A stretch of DNA of 64,000 nt from Nitrosomonadales bacterium (lineage in GTDB: Bacteria; Pseudomonadota; Gammaproteobacteria; Burkholderiales; Gallionellaceae). This document shows, piece by piece, positions 54,876 through 62,954 of this stretch (position 1 is its first letter; each line of letters opens with the position of its first letter). The notes beneath the pieces are model-generated. The model did not search any database and was not told the DNA's origin. It worked only from the letters and a program-made list of their open reading frames with translations. A program made the position numbers and the translations under genes. The DNA is taken from NCBI GenBank assembly GCA_016235045.1, contig JACRME010000004.1:186001-250000 (forward strand), written 5' to 3'.

Positions 54876-57041
54876 CTAGAAATCCCAGCGCAGCCCGCCC
54901 GAATAGAAGAATCGCCTGGTTTTCGAGCTCATCTGGATGCCGCTGTAGCTTATATATTCGATGCCGCAATCCACATCGAAATTGAGCCGCTCCTTGAATT
55001 GGTACGAACCGCGCAGCATGGGCGAGGTGCGCGTCGTCTTGCCGCCATACTGGTCTTTGTAGCCAGACAGTTGCAGCGAAGTGTCCACCATCCATCCCTT
55101 GTTCAACTGGGTATGGTTATACACATAGAGGGAGCGTCCGTTCACGGCACTGCTGGTGCTGAAAGAAATGCTTCCCGACCAGACATCGCCCTCCTTGTAG
55201 ATGCCGCTGCCGATGATTTGTCCGGTCACGGACTTTTCCGTGCCGCGGCTTGGTATGGCTTCCACATAACCTTCCGGCGCCGTTGCGCCGCCGGTCGGTG
55301 CGGTTCCGCTTGCCGCCAGGCCGGTCGTATTGGAAATCCGGAAATCGCCCCCCGCCTGCCATTTTTCCCGCAAAGGCACCGTGATCCCGACCTGACCCAT
55401 ATTTGAATTTGCGGTGCGCAACAGCGCCAGATCGCGCAAGCTGCTTGCCGACATGGTTTGCAGCAACGCACTCACCGACGACACGCTTGCGCCGTTCAGC
55501 GCGTTGCGGATACTCAGGGAAGGCGCCTTGCGGTGATCGACCATCATGTTCACCGAGGCATTGGCCAACTTGGCCGTTCCCATCAGTTGCGCCGCGTTCA
55601 CCGCCTTGAAATAGGTGTCGTAATCCAGCAGCGCAAACACCGTATTGTTGTCGTCGAAATATCGCACCTCGGTGCCCACCGCACGCCGGTCGAGCGTGCC
55701 ATCCAGCGTTTGCGTGATGCCGTACAGGGAAAACATTCCCTTGTCCACGCTGGCACCGTAAAACCTGGGCTTGCTGCCTTGCGAATAATCCGCCAACGCC
55801 CCCGCCACCGCGTTCGCGCGCAAATTTTCCGCATTTCCGTACGAGCCTGCGATACCGTCGAACCGTCCCAGCACGCCGCCGCCGGCGGCGGATTGGCGTC
55901 CCACGCGCAACAGATAGTCTTGCGTGCGTCCCTTGATTTCGCCGTAGGCGGCACTCACCCGGTTCTGGCTGGGCTGATTGGACAGGAAGTTGCGGGTATT
56001 CGTGTCGCGAAACACCAGGCGCGCGTCTTTTTCTTCGCTGCGGTAGCGTTCCGAAACGTCCACGCTGGTGATGAGCATGGATTGGTCGGTCAGCGACTGC
56101 GTATCGGTCGTGGTCGTGCTGTTGAATGTGTGGTTCGTTTCAATCGTGCTCTTGCCGTAGTAATAACGCGAGGACACGCTGCCGTAGGTCACCAGGCTGG
56201 AAGCCTGTTTCTTTTCTGGGACATCCGACATCAGTTTGGTCTTGCCCACGCCCGACAAACCGGCCAGGCGTTGCGCCGTGCGCGCCGCGCCGGCTCCTTC
56301 CGGATACAGACGCAAATACAAGTCGTACTCGACTTTTGCCTTGGCATCCTGACCGGCGCGTTCGCGTGCCACGCCTATCCATTCCTGCCCGTCCTGGGTG
56401 TAATCGTTGGGAGGCAACAGCAGCAGTTTGTTCAATATCTCGACCGCCGCCTCGTTGTTTTTGGCGGCCAGCGCATCGCGGCCCTGCGCCATCAAATCGT
56501 GCGCCTGGATGTTCGTCTCGGCGATGGCGGCTTGCTGTTCCGGCGTGAGCGTTGGGGACGCCGCCGCCTTTACCACCGGCTTGACCGTTGGCAGGAACGG
56601 CAGCGGCTCGTCGCTTACCCTGCGCTTGACGGGAAGAATGGTGACCAGCAGGCTGCGTTTATCCTTTCCTGCGGCCACGCTATATTCCGCCTCGCCCGAA
56701 AACTCGATCACCAGCTTCGGCTTGGTCTGCTGGTCGCGCGTGGTCACTGTAAAGCCGGGGATGAGGTTGGTCGGCGGCGATTTGCGCGACTCCCCGTCCG
56801 TCCAGGCCTCGTTGCTTGTCGCCCCCGCAACGCGGTCGTAATAGATTTCCAGCGTGTTGCCGTGGCTTTCCGGAAAGTGCCGCAAGTACTGTACCGGCCC
56901 GGTCATGCGGATGGTGGCGACCACCCCCTGGTTCTGATACTCGAGACTCACGTCATCCAGCGGCTGGGCATTTGCGATGGCAGGAAATGCGAACACCGGC
57001 AACAGTCCGCACATCAAGCGAAAAAACGGGAAACTTTTCAT
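54876..57041 (-). CDS. Outer-membrane beta-barrel protein with TPR region, possible porin of a cytochrome conduit
   Basis: The 721-residue exported protein has a signal peptide (about 1-25, FAFPAIANA then QPLDD) and a beta-rich N-terminal domain (about 26-140). A TPR/helical stretch follows (about 165-265, AAIAETNIQAHDLMAQGRDA, RERAGQDAKAKVEYDLYLRL). A long region of alternating strands (about 290-721) ends RRFFYSGGLRWDF. The C-terminal Phe is the usual signal for outer-membrane insertion. AAGGAG lies before the chosen ATG. It is the last gene after three multihaem cytochromes, suggesting it houses or docks a cytochrome. No family name is claimed. Confidence 0.8.
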   Translation of the reverse strand: MKSFPFFRLMCGLLPVFAFPAIANAQPLDDVSLEYQNQGVVATIRMTGPVQYLRHFPESHGNTLEIYYDRVAGATSNEAWTDGESRKSPPTNLIPGFTVTTRDQQTKPKLVIEFSGEAEYSVAAGKDKRSLLVTILPVKRRVSDEPLPFLPTVKPVVKAAASPTLTPEQQAAIAETNIQAHDLMAQGRDALAAKNNEAAVEILNKLLLLPPNDYTQDGQEWIGVARERAGQDAKAKVEYDLYLRLYPEGAGAARTAQRLAGLSGVGKTKLMSDVPEKKQASSLVTYGSVSSRYYYGKSTIETNHTFNSTTTTDTQSLTDQSMLITSVDVSERYRSEEKDARLVFRDTNTRNFLSNQPSQNRVSAAYGEIKGRTQDYLLRVGRQSAAGGGVLGRFDGIAGSYGNAENLRANAVAGALADYSQGSKPRFYGASVDKGMFSLYGITQTLDGTLDRRAVGTEVRYFDDNNTVFALLDYDTYFKAVNAAQLMGTAKLANASVNMMVDHRKAPSLSIRNALNGASVSSVSALLQTMSASSLRDLALLRTANSNMGQVGITVPLREKWQAGGDFRISNTTGLAASGTAPTGGATAPEGYVEAIPSRGTEKSVTGQIIGSGIYKEGDVWSGSISFSTSSAVNGRSLYVYNHTQLNKGWMVDTSLQLSGYKDQYGGKTTRTSPMLRGSYQFKERLNFDVDCGIEYISYSGIQMSSKTRRFFYSGGLRWDF

Positions 57042-57113
57042 ACTCAACTCCTTGCTAACAATTTCGTCAACCCGCCCTATCTGCAGGCTTGAAAATCCAT
57101 TTGTCTCATCGGC

Positions 57114-57145
57114 AGAAGCCGCACAAACCGGTTTGTGCGGCTTCT
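57114..57145 (-). terminator. Perfect 32-base palindrome between cytochrome and outer-membrane genes
   Basis: AGAAGCCGCACAAACC (57114-57129) is followed directly by its exact complement GGTTTGTGCGGCTTCT (57130-57145). The minus-strand transcript would fold into a 14-16 bp hairpin 15 bases after the 16-haem cytochrome stop. No T-tract follows, so it may be a processing or stabilising hairpin or a partial terminator. It leaves about 70 bases before the next ATG at 57041. Confidence 0.7.
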
Positions 57146-57159
57146 ATATATAAATGTCA

Positions 57160-58548
57160 TTAATCCCAGTTGGTATACAGGCTGCCCTTGCTGCCCGCCG
57201 GCCTGTGACAGCCGCTCGCCGAGCAATCTGCCGCCGACGGATTCTTGCTGCTCTCGTGGAAATTGGGCCAGCTTGCAGTCCTCTGGCCTTGTCCGGAGTA
57301 AACAGTATTATTTCCGTGGCAGGTGTAGCAGCCGATGCCGCCCAGATAGGCGTGCAAAGCGCTTCCGCCCAGCACACTCGATCCGGTGTGGCAGGAACTG
57401 CAAGACGGCGCGGTACCTTCCGGAATGTGTTTGGCCGGCTTGCTGCCCAGGGCGCTCGACCATGTGCCGGTGGAGGTATGGCAATTCGAGCAGTCTTGCG
57501 CGGTGGTCGAGTCCTCATGACTGCCAAGTGTCATCTTCGTCCTGACCACGTATGCGGAAGTGGAAGAGTGGCAGGTGTTGCAGGTCGTAATGCCGCCATG
57601 GTTCATCGTATATACGGTGAAGGTTGTGGTACTCCGGTGGCACAAATCGCAGTTCGGATCCCCTCCCGCAGTCAACGGGATATGCAATCCGTTCGGGTCG
57701 TTGATCGTGCCCTTCACCCCGTTCGTGCCGTTGTGGCATGTTCCGCAAATGCCGGTGACGGCGCCGTTGTGATAGCTGGCGCCCAACCATGTGGTGGTGT
57801 TCCTGTGGCAGGTATTGCATTCGGCAGTTGTGCTTCCGTGCGTTGGCCCTTTCCCGGCAGCGGTGACTCCGTTGTGGCAACTCGAACACACTGCGGGGCT
57901 ATTGTGTTTATACGGGGCAGGACTCCAGGCGAAGTAGCTATGGCAGTCGTCGCACGCCGGATCGGACAGCTTGTATCCGGTATGGGTCGATCCCCGGAAA
58001 TACTGGTTGGAACCCTGGACATGGCAACCTGCGGTTGCGCAATTTCCCGGCGCTACGCCGATGTGGTTCCAGCTCGCCGGCAGCCAGGTGTAGGACCGAT
58101 GGCATTGATCGCAGGACTTGGTCGACTTGTTCAGGTTGCCGGCGTGGCTCGCCGGTTTGGCCATGGACAGCCTGCCGTTATGGCAAGTCAGGCATTGGCC
58201 CGGCTGGGCGGTGCCGTGGTTGTATCTTGCGCCCAGGAAAGTGGAGGCATTGAAGTGGCAGGTATCGCACGGCGCATCGGTCACGATATGGCCGGTGGAT
58301 TTCGGCGTTGCCACCACACGCTTGCCCAGGGAGTGGCAACCGTCGCAATTTCTCGCCGTGCCCCTGAACACGCCGGCAACGTGGCAGGTTTCGCACGCAG
58401 CCGCGGCATGGCCTCCGGTCAGCGGAAAGCCGGTGGCCACGTGATTGAAGCTGAGCCCGGCCGTGTTTGTTTCAGCCATCGCCTGCAGCGCCAATACGGC
58501 AACCGCCGCGGCAACCACCTTGCCCAACATCCGCCCCAGTCGTTTCAT
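57160..58548 (-). CDS. Periplasmic or outer-surface multihaem c-type cytochrome, 14 CxxCH plus 2 CX4CH
   Basis: The 462-residue exported cytochrome has a signal peptide cleaved after about residue 25 (LALQAMA, then ETNTAG). It contains fourteen CxxCH motifs (CETCH, CDGCH, CDTCH, CLTCH, CDQCH, CDDCH, CSSCH and others) and two wider CX4CH motifs (CATAGCH, CSASGCH), for up to 16 haems. Many distal His residues (SWNHIG, YKHNSP, SYHNGA) fit bis-His ligation. It is paralogous to the next protein upstream over the first 150 residues and the last 60. I chose the ATG at 58548 (MKRLGRMLG) to give a standard signal peptide. Confidence 0.92.
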   Translation of the reverse strand: MKRLGRMLGKVVAAAVAVLALQAMAETNTAGLSFNHVATGFPLTGGHAAAACETCHVAGVFRGTARNCDGCHSLGKRVVATPKSTGHIVTDAPCDTCHFNASTFLGARYNHGTAQPGQCLTCHNGRLSMAKPASHAGNLNKSTKSCDQCHRSYTWLPASWNHIGVAPGNCATAGCHVQGSNQYFRGSTHTGYKLSDPACDDCHSYFAWSPAPYKHNSPAVCSSCHNGVTAAGKGPTHGSTTAECNTCHRNTTTWLGASYHNGAVTGICGTCHNGTNGVKGTINDPNGLHIPLTAGGDPNCDLCHRSTTTFTVYTMNHGGITTCNTCHSSTSAYVVRTKMTLGSHEDSTTAQDCSNCHTSTGTWSSALGSKPAKHIPEGTAPSCSSCHTGSSVLGGSALHAYLGGIGCYTCHGNNTVYSGQGQRTASWPNFHESSKNPSAADCSASGCHRPAGSKGSLYTNWD

Positions 58549-58702
58549 GCCGTGCCTTTTTTTGTCATATTGATCACCCAGCGGATGCCGCAAGACATTC
58601 CTTGCGCAGCCTGCTTCCGTATTACTTGCCTTGCCTGATTACTGTTGCGGTAACCGCAGCTCTCCTGCGGTCGGCGCTTGTTTCGGGAACGCAAAAAACG
58701 AA

Positions 58703-58730
58703 TGCCGCGCAAATCAATACTTGCGCGGCA
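58703..58730 (-). terminator. Hairpin with T-tract between two cytochrome genes
   Basis: TGCCGCGCAA and TTGCGCGGCA form a perfect 10-bp stem with an 8-base loop. On the minus strand it is followed after four bases by TTTTTT. It lies 17 bases past the 13-haem cytochrome stop, inside the 198-base gap before the 16-haem gene. A partial terminator that lowers expression of the distal genes is likely. Confidence 0.75.
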
Positions 58731-58746
58731 GTATTTCCTTATCGCA

Positions 58747-59880
58747 TCAATTCCATTTGATGTAGAGAGAACCATTGTTGCCCGCCGGCCTGTGGCAACC
58801 GCTCGCAGAACAATCCGTTGCCGACGGATTGTCGCCGCTTTCATGGAAGTTGGGCCAGCTTGCCGTCTGCTGTCCGGCCCCGGAGTAGGCGGTATTGCTG
58901 CCGTGACAGGTATAGCAGGCAATGCCGGACACGTAGCCATGCAAGGTTGCGCCCGTCCTGATACTCGTCCATGTCGTTGTTCCGATGTGGCAGGTATCGC
59001 ACGACAAGGCGCCCGTATAGGGAATGTGTTTGGACGACTTGTAGGGCGCGGCGGTGGTCCCGTTGTGGCAGTTCAAGCACAGCCCCGCCTCGTTGCCCGA
59101 GTGCCAGGCTGCCGGCAGCCATGCCGTTTTCGACCGGTGGCAGGTATCGCAGCTCGCCCCGTTGACCACCAGGTGTCCGGCTTTTACGGTGTGGCAGCTA
59201 TCGCAGGTTCCCGCAACCAGATGCTTGAACGGGGCCGGAGTCCAACTGCCGAAAATATGGCATTGATCGCACGCGGGGAAATAGGACGCCTTGGTCGGAA
59301 TATTGTATGGGGTCGCGCTGCTGTGCGCCGGCGGCTGGCCCGGCGCTTCGGTTCCGTTGTGGCATTGCGTACCGCAGAGACCCGGCGTCGCACCGATATG
59401 GTTCCAGCTTGCCGGCAGCCAGGCAAAGGAACGATGGCATTGATCGCAGGATTTGGTCGCCTTATTGCCGCTGCTGTGGCTTGCCGGTTTGGCCGTGGAC
59501 AACCGGCCGTTATGGCAAGTCATGCACTGGCCCGGCTGCGCCGTACCGTGGTTGTAACGCGCCCCGAGAAAGGTGGCGGCATTGAAGTGGCAGGTATCGC
59601 ACGGCGCATCGGTCACGATGTGGCTGGTGGATTTCGGCGTTGCCACCACGCGCTTGCCCAACGCATGGCAGCCGTCGCATTCTTTCGGGGTGCCTTTGAA
59701 AACACCGGCCACGTGGCAGGTTTCGCAGGCCGCAGTGACGTGCGCCCCGTTCAACTGGAAGCCGGTGGACAGGTGGTTGAAATCGCGCCCGGCGGTATTG
59801 GTTTCGGCCGTTGCCTGCATGGCAAGCACCAACATTACCGCAGCGATCGCGCAGCCAGCTATTTGCTTTAGTCGTTTCAT
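58747..59880 (-). CDS. Multihaem c-type cytochrome, 11 CxxCH plus CX3CH and CX4CH
   Basis: The 377-residue exported cytochrome has a signal peptide cleaved after about residue 25 (LAMQATA, then ETNTAG). Eleven CxxCH motifs are joined by one CX3CH (CGTQCH) and one CX4CH (CSASGCH), for up to 13 haems. It shares blocks with the 16-haem protein downstream, such as NHGTAQPGQCMTCHNGRLS, KSCDQCHRSFAWLPASWNH and the C-terminal GCHRPAGNNGSLY. The two arose by duplication with gain or loss of haem units. The ATG overlaps the stop of the 21-haem gene by four bases (ATGA). Confidence 0.92.
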   Translation of the reverse strand: MKRLKQIAGCAIAAVMLVLAMQATAETNTAGRDFNHLSTGFQLNGAHVTAACETCHVAGVFKGTPKECDGCHALGKRVVATPKSTSHIVTDAPCDTCHFNAATFLGARYNHGTAQPGQCMTCHNGRLSTAKPASHSSGNKATKSCDQCHRSFAWLPASWNHIGATPGLCGTQCHNGTEAPGQPPAHSSATPYNIPTKASYFPACDQCHIFGSWTPAPFKHLVAGTCDSCHTVKAGHLVVNGASCDTCHRSKTAWLPAAWHSGNEAGLCLNCHNGTTAAPYKSSKHIPYTGALSCDTCHIGTTTWTSIRTGATLHGYVSGIACYTCHGSNTAYSGAGQQTASWPNFHESGDNPSATDCSASGCHRPAGNNGSLYIKWN

Positions 59881-61640
59881 GATCCACTCCCGAACATAAT
59901 TTGCATTAATCCGCTTTCCGACGAATCTTTATTTTTCGACGCTTTCTTCTTCTGCTTCGTCGTTTTCTTTGGCGACTCCGTCTTGTTCGATACTTTCCGG
60001 TACGGCTCCTGCTTCCCCTGCTCCGAATTCAGCGCAACTTTTCTCGGCAACTCCTGCTTGTTTTGCCGCAGAGCGGTCACTCCGATTTTCACCTGTTTCC
60101 AGGTATCGCCATCGTGGCAGCGCTCGCAGCGGTCGCCGAAGCTGCCGTTGTGCACGTCCTCCCGATCATGGCAACTGCCGCATGCGGAAGGCAGCACCAC
60201 TTTTTTATCCACCGGCTTCTTGTGGCACGCATAACAATTGTTGGCGCCCTTCTTGTGCGGCCCGTCCAGCTTGAATTTGGTCTTGTCGTGGTCGAAGTCC
60301 CACGCCTTCCAGTCGCGTGCGTTGTGGCAAGACTGGCATTCCGTACCGAACTTGCGCTTGTGCACGTCGCCCTTCTCATGGCACGACCAGCAATCCGATT
60401 TGGCGTCCTTGAAAGTCGGTGCAGCGTGGCACTTTTTGCATGCTACCAGCGCATGCCGGCCGAGCAAGGGGAAGACCGACATCTTGTTATGGTTGAAAGC
60501 GGTCTTGGTCCACGACTCCTCGTTATGGCAAGTCTCGCACTTCTTGCCTTCCTGGCCTTTGTGCTTGTCATCTTTTTCATGGCAGGAAAGGCAGTCGCTT
60601 TTCAGTTTGTCCTTGTACAGATCGCCCTTGTGGCAATCCACGCATTTCACTTTCTGGTGCTTGCCGAGCAGGGGATATTTGGTCTGCTTGTCATGATCGA
60701 AAATGATTTCCTTCCAGTCTTTTTCGACATGGCAGGTTTCGCACTTCGGCCCGAATTTGCCCTTGTGCGCCTTGTCGTCCTCTTTTTTATGGCAGGCATT
60801 ACACAGCTTGGGCGTGTCCTTGTACTTCTTGTTGATGTGGCACTTGTCGCACTTCGCTTCCTTGTGCTTGCCCAGCAGCGGATACTTGGTCTTCTTGTCG
60901 TGATCGAACAGGACATCCTTCCAGTCCTTCGCGGTATGGCAAGACTCGCACTTCGGACCGAGCTTGCCCTTGTGCGCCTTGTCGTCATCCTTCTTGTGGC
61001 AGGATTTGCAATCCAGCGGCGTATCCTTGAACTTGTTGTCAATGTGGCATTTGTCGCACTTCACGTCGACGTGCTTGCCCGTCAACTTGAACTTGGTCTT
61101 GTCGTGCTCGAACGCAACCGTCTTCCAGTCTTTTTCGCCATGGCACTTCGCGCAGTCCGTTCCCAGGCCGCCTTTGTGCTTGTCGTCTTTCTTGTGGCAC
61201 TCGTTGCAGTAGCTGGGCGCTTCGCGATACTTCTTGTCGGCCTTGTGGCAGTCGGTACATTTCACCTTTTCTTTCAGGTGCCCGCCCTTCAATGCCAAAT
61301 CGGTTTTGTCATGGTCGAATTTGGCATGATCGAATTCGGCGACCTTGGCATCGCGGCCTTTGTGGTCGGGATGGCATTCATTGCATTGCTTGATTGTCTC
61401 CTGACGCCCGTGGAAGCCGCGCTTCTCGTCGATATCCTTGCCAACATCCTTGTGGCAATCGGAACACAGGCCGGATTGCGCGGCCTTGTCGAATTTCTTG
61501 TGGCACTTCTCGCAATTCTCTTCTTCTTTGGCATGCCCCTTGATGACGTCGCCCGGCATCAGCAATTTGTTAGCCTGCGCCTGCATGGGGTAGACAAAAA
61601 ACAAGCTCGCCAGGGCGAGCATGCGCACAAAAATCTTCAT
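59877..61640 (-). CDS. 21-haem c-type cytochrome made of seven three-haem repeats
   Basis: The 587-residue exported cytochrome has a signal peptide (MKIFVRMLALASLFFVYPMQ, cleaved near residue 24) and 21 CxxCH motifs. The motifs fall into seven units of three. The central units repeat at about 69 residues with the order CDKCH, CKSCH, CESCH, then DWKDVLFDHDKK and YPLLGKH. His residues in FDHDK and GKH are likely distal ligands. A Lys-rich, haem-free tail of about 75 residues (KKTTKQKKKASKNKD) ends the protein. The linear repeat suggests an extended wire-like structure spanning the periplasm. I chose the ATG at 61640 because it starts the signal peptide. Confidence 0.93.
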   Translation of the reverse strand: MKIFVRMLALASLFFVYPMQAQANKLLMPGDVIKGHAKEEENCEKCHKKFDKAAQSGLCSDCHKDVGKDIDEKRGFHGRQETIKQCNECHPDHKGRDAKVAEFDHAKFDHDKTDLALKGGHLKEKVKCTDCHKADKKYREAPSYCNECHKKDDKHKGGLGTDCAKCHGEKDWKTVAFEHDKTKFKLTGKHVDVKCDKCHIDNKFKDTPLDCKSCHKKDDDKAHKGKLGPKCESCHTAKDWKDVLFDHDKKTKYPLLGKHKEAKCDKCHINKKYKDTPKLCNACHKKEDDKAHKGKFGPKCETCHVEKDWKEIIFDHDKQTKYPLLGKHQKVKCVDCHKGDLYKDKLKSDCLSCHEKDDKHKGQEGKKCETCHNEESWTKTAFNHNKMSVFPLLGRHALVACKKCHAAPTFKDAKSDCWSCHEKGDVHKRKFGTECQSCHNARDWKAWDFDHDKTKFKLDGPHKKGANNCYACHKKPVDKKVVLPSACGSCHDREDVHNGSFGDRCERCHDGDTWKQVKIGVTALRQNKQELPRKVALNSEQGKQEPYRKVSNKTESPKKTTKQKKKASKNKDSSESGLMQIMFGSGS

Positions 61641-61657
61641 GTTGTTATATCCGGAAA

Positions 61658-62566
61658 TCAATATGCATGCACCGCATAGACATGGTAGATGGCGCTGAAC
61701 ACCATCATGTACACCAGCGGAATGTGGAAGATATGCCACCACGAGAACAAACGCTCGTAGGTATTGAATTGCGCCGCATCCCTGACCGCATGAAGGTAGG
61801 CGACAATTTTTTCCTGGTAGTCGCCATACATCTCCTCCATGCCCTGTTGTTGCTCCGAGGTGAAGTGGTTCGCTTTGGCCTGCGCATGCATGACGTGATG
61901 CAATTCCCTGGGAAGCGACCTGGATAGCACCAGGGACTGAAAACCGATTACGATGAAATTGATGAATCCAAGACCGGACTGTCTGGAGTACCTTTCGGAT
62001 CGGGCGCGAAAATCTTCCAACGTTTTTTCCACGTTGGGCGCAAAACTAAACAGGGATTTTACGTCTCCGGTTTGCTCCAATTCCCCCCGCAACTCGTTAG
62101 CCGTGCTTTGGCGTCCATACAAGCTGTGATGGATTTTGGAATAAAAGAAACGTCCGAATGTGCCGCTGCCCGATACCAGCAGCATGCACAGCATTGCCAC
62201 CGCCGCGTTCGGCGAACCGATGGGATGGATGTACGGGATATAGACGTGGTAGGTGGAGTGGAAAATAATGGTCAGCGGCCCCAGAATTCCCAGCACCATA
62301 TGCCACTTGAACCAGCTCGGCAGAAAACCGAAGTTTTCGAAGAACTTGACCCGCTTGCGCAACGGGTAAAGCAGCAGTGTCAGCATCATCAGGCCGCCGG
62401 CCAACCCGAGGTTGTAACCCAGATCGAAAAGCTGCTCGCCCGGCTTGTATAACGTTTGCGGATAAAGCACCGGATATGCCGCAAGGGTAATAACCGCGAC
62501 GATGCCGATAAACACCAGCCAGTGCAAATGCTCAGATTGTGTTTTTGCGCTCATCAGTCTCTTCAA
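61658..62566 (-). CDS. Inner-membrane b-type cytochrome-like protein
   Basis: The 302-residue membrane protein has about six helices (about 14-34, 48-66, 86-106, 118-138, 195-213, 268-295). His residues within helices (WFKWHMVLG, IIFHSTYHVYI, WWHIFHIPL, AIYHVYAVHAY) could bind two b haems, as in ferric reductase or cytochrome b561-like proteins. There is no CxxCH. It is the first gene of the minus-strand cytochrome operon, 17 bases before the 21-haem gene. It is a candidate quinone-linked partner that exchanges electrons with the periplasmic cytochrome. Exact family is not recognised. Confidence 0.75.
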   Translation of the reverse strand: MKRLMSAKTQSEHLHWLVFIGIVAVITLAAYPVLYPQTLYKPGEQLFDLGYNLGLAGGLMMLTLLLYPLRKRVKFFENFGFLPSWFKWHMVLGILGPLTIIFHSTYHVYIPYIHPIGSPNAAVAMLCMLLVSGSGTFGRFFYSKIHHSLYGRQSTANELRGELEQTGDVKSLFSFAPNVEKTLEDFRARSERYSRQSGLGFINFIVIGFQSLVLSRSLPRELHHVMHAQAKANHFTSEQQQGMEEMYGDYQEKIVAYLHAVRDAAQFNTYERLFSWWHIFHIPLVYMMVFSAIYHVYAVHAY

Positions 62567-62954
62567 AACATCTTTATATTCAGCCCCATTCGGGCGGCGC
62601 CGATTGTAACTGCAAATTTATCGCCTACAAAACAAAGCCGGCCCGATTCTGGCGTTTTTCATTATTTTCTTTCCGATCATTAAAAGCAGAGGCCATACGA
62701 CGCTGGAAATTTCACAGAGTTTTGACATTACAAAAAAAATCGGGCGCAAACCTGACATTAGCTGACATTCGCCGGGGGGCCGTGTCCATTGCAGAGTATT
62801 CTCCAAAACTTAAGGATTGCTTAATTGGCCGGTTGAACTGGAATCAACATTAATTGTCACAGCATTGGTCTCGACATAGAATGCCCTCCTTCAACAATGG
62901 CATTAAGCGGGCGAAATTCCGGCCAATCCAAATATCCCAACACTCCCGACGCTC
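62567..62954. promoter_or_regulatory. Divergent regulatory region with phased TGACATT repeats
   Basis: This 388-base gene-free gap lies between the cytochrome operon (minus) and the ferredoxin-flavoprotein (plus). It is A/T-richer than its neighbours. TGACATT occurs three times in direct orientation at 62723, 62753 and 62763, spaced 30 and 10 bases apart, so all lie on the same face of the helix. That is the pattern of an activator or repressor site. The factor is unknown. Confidence 0.5.

Noticed and set aside
59877-61640. Regularly spaced DNA repeats that could suggest a CRISPR array
   Set aside because: The periodicity comes from the repeated three-haem protein units. The frame is open throughout and the spacing is about 207 bases with diverged copies.
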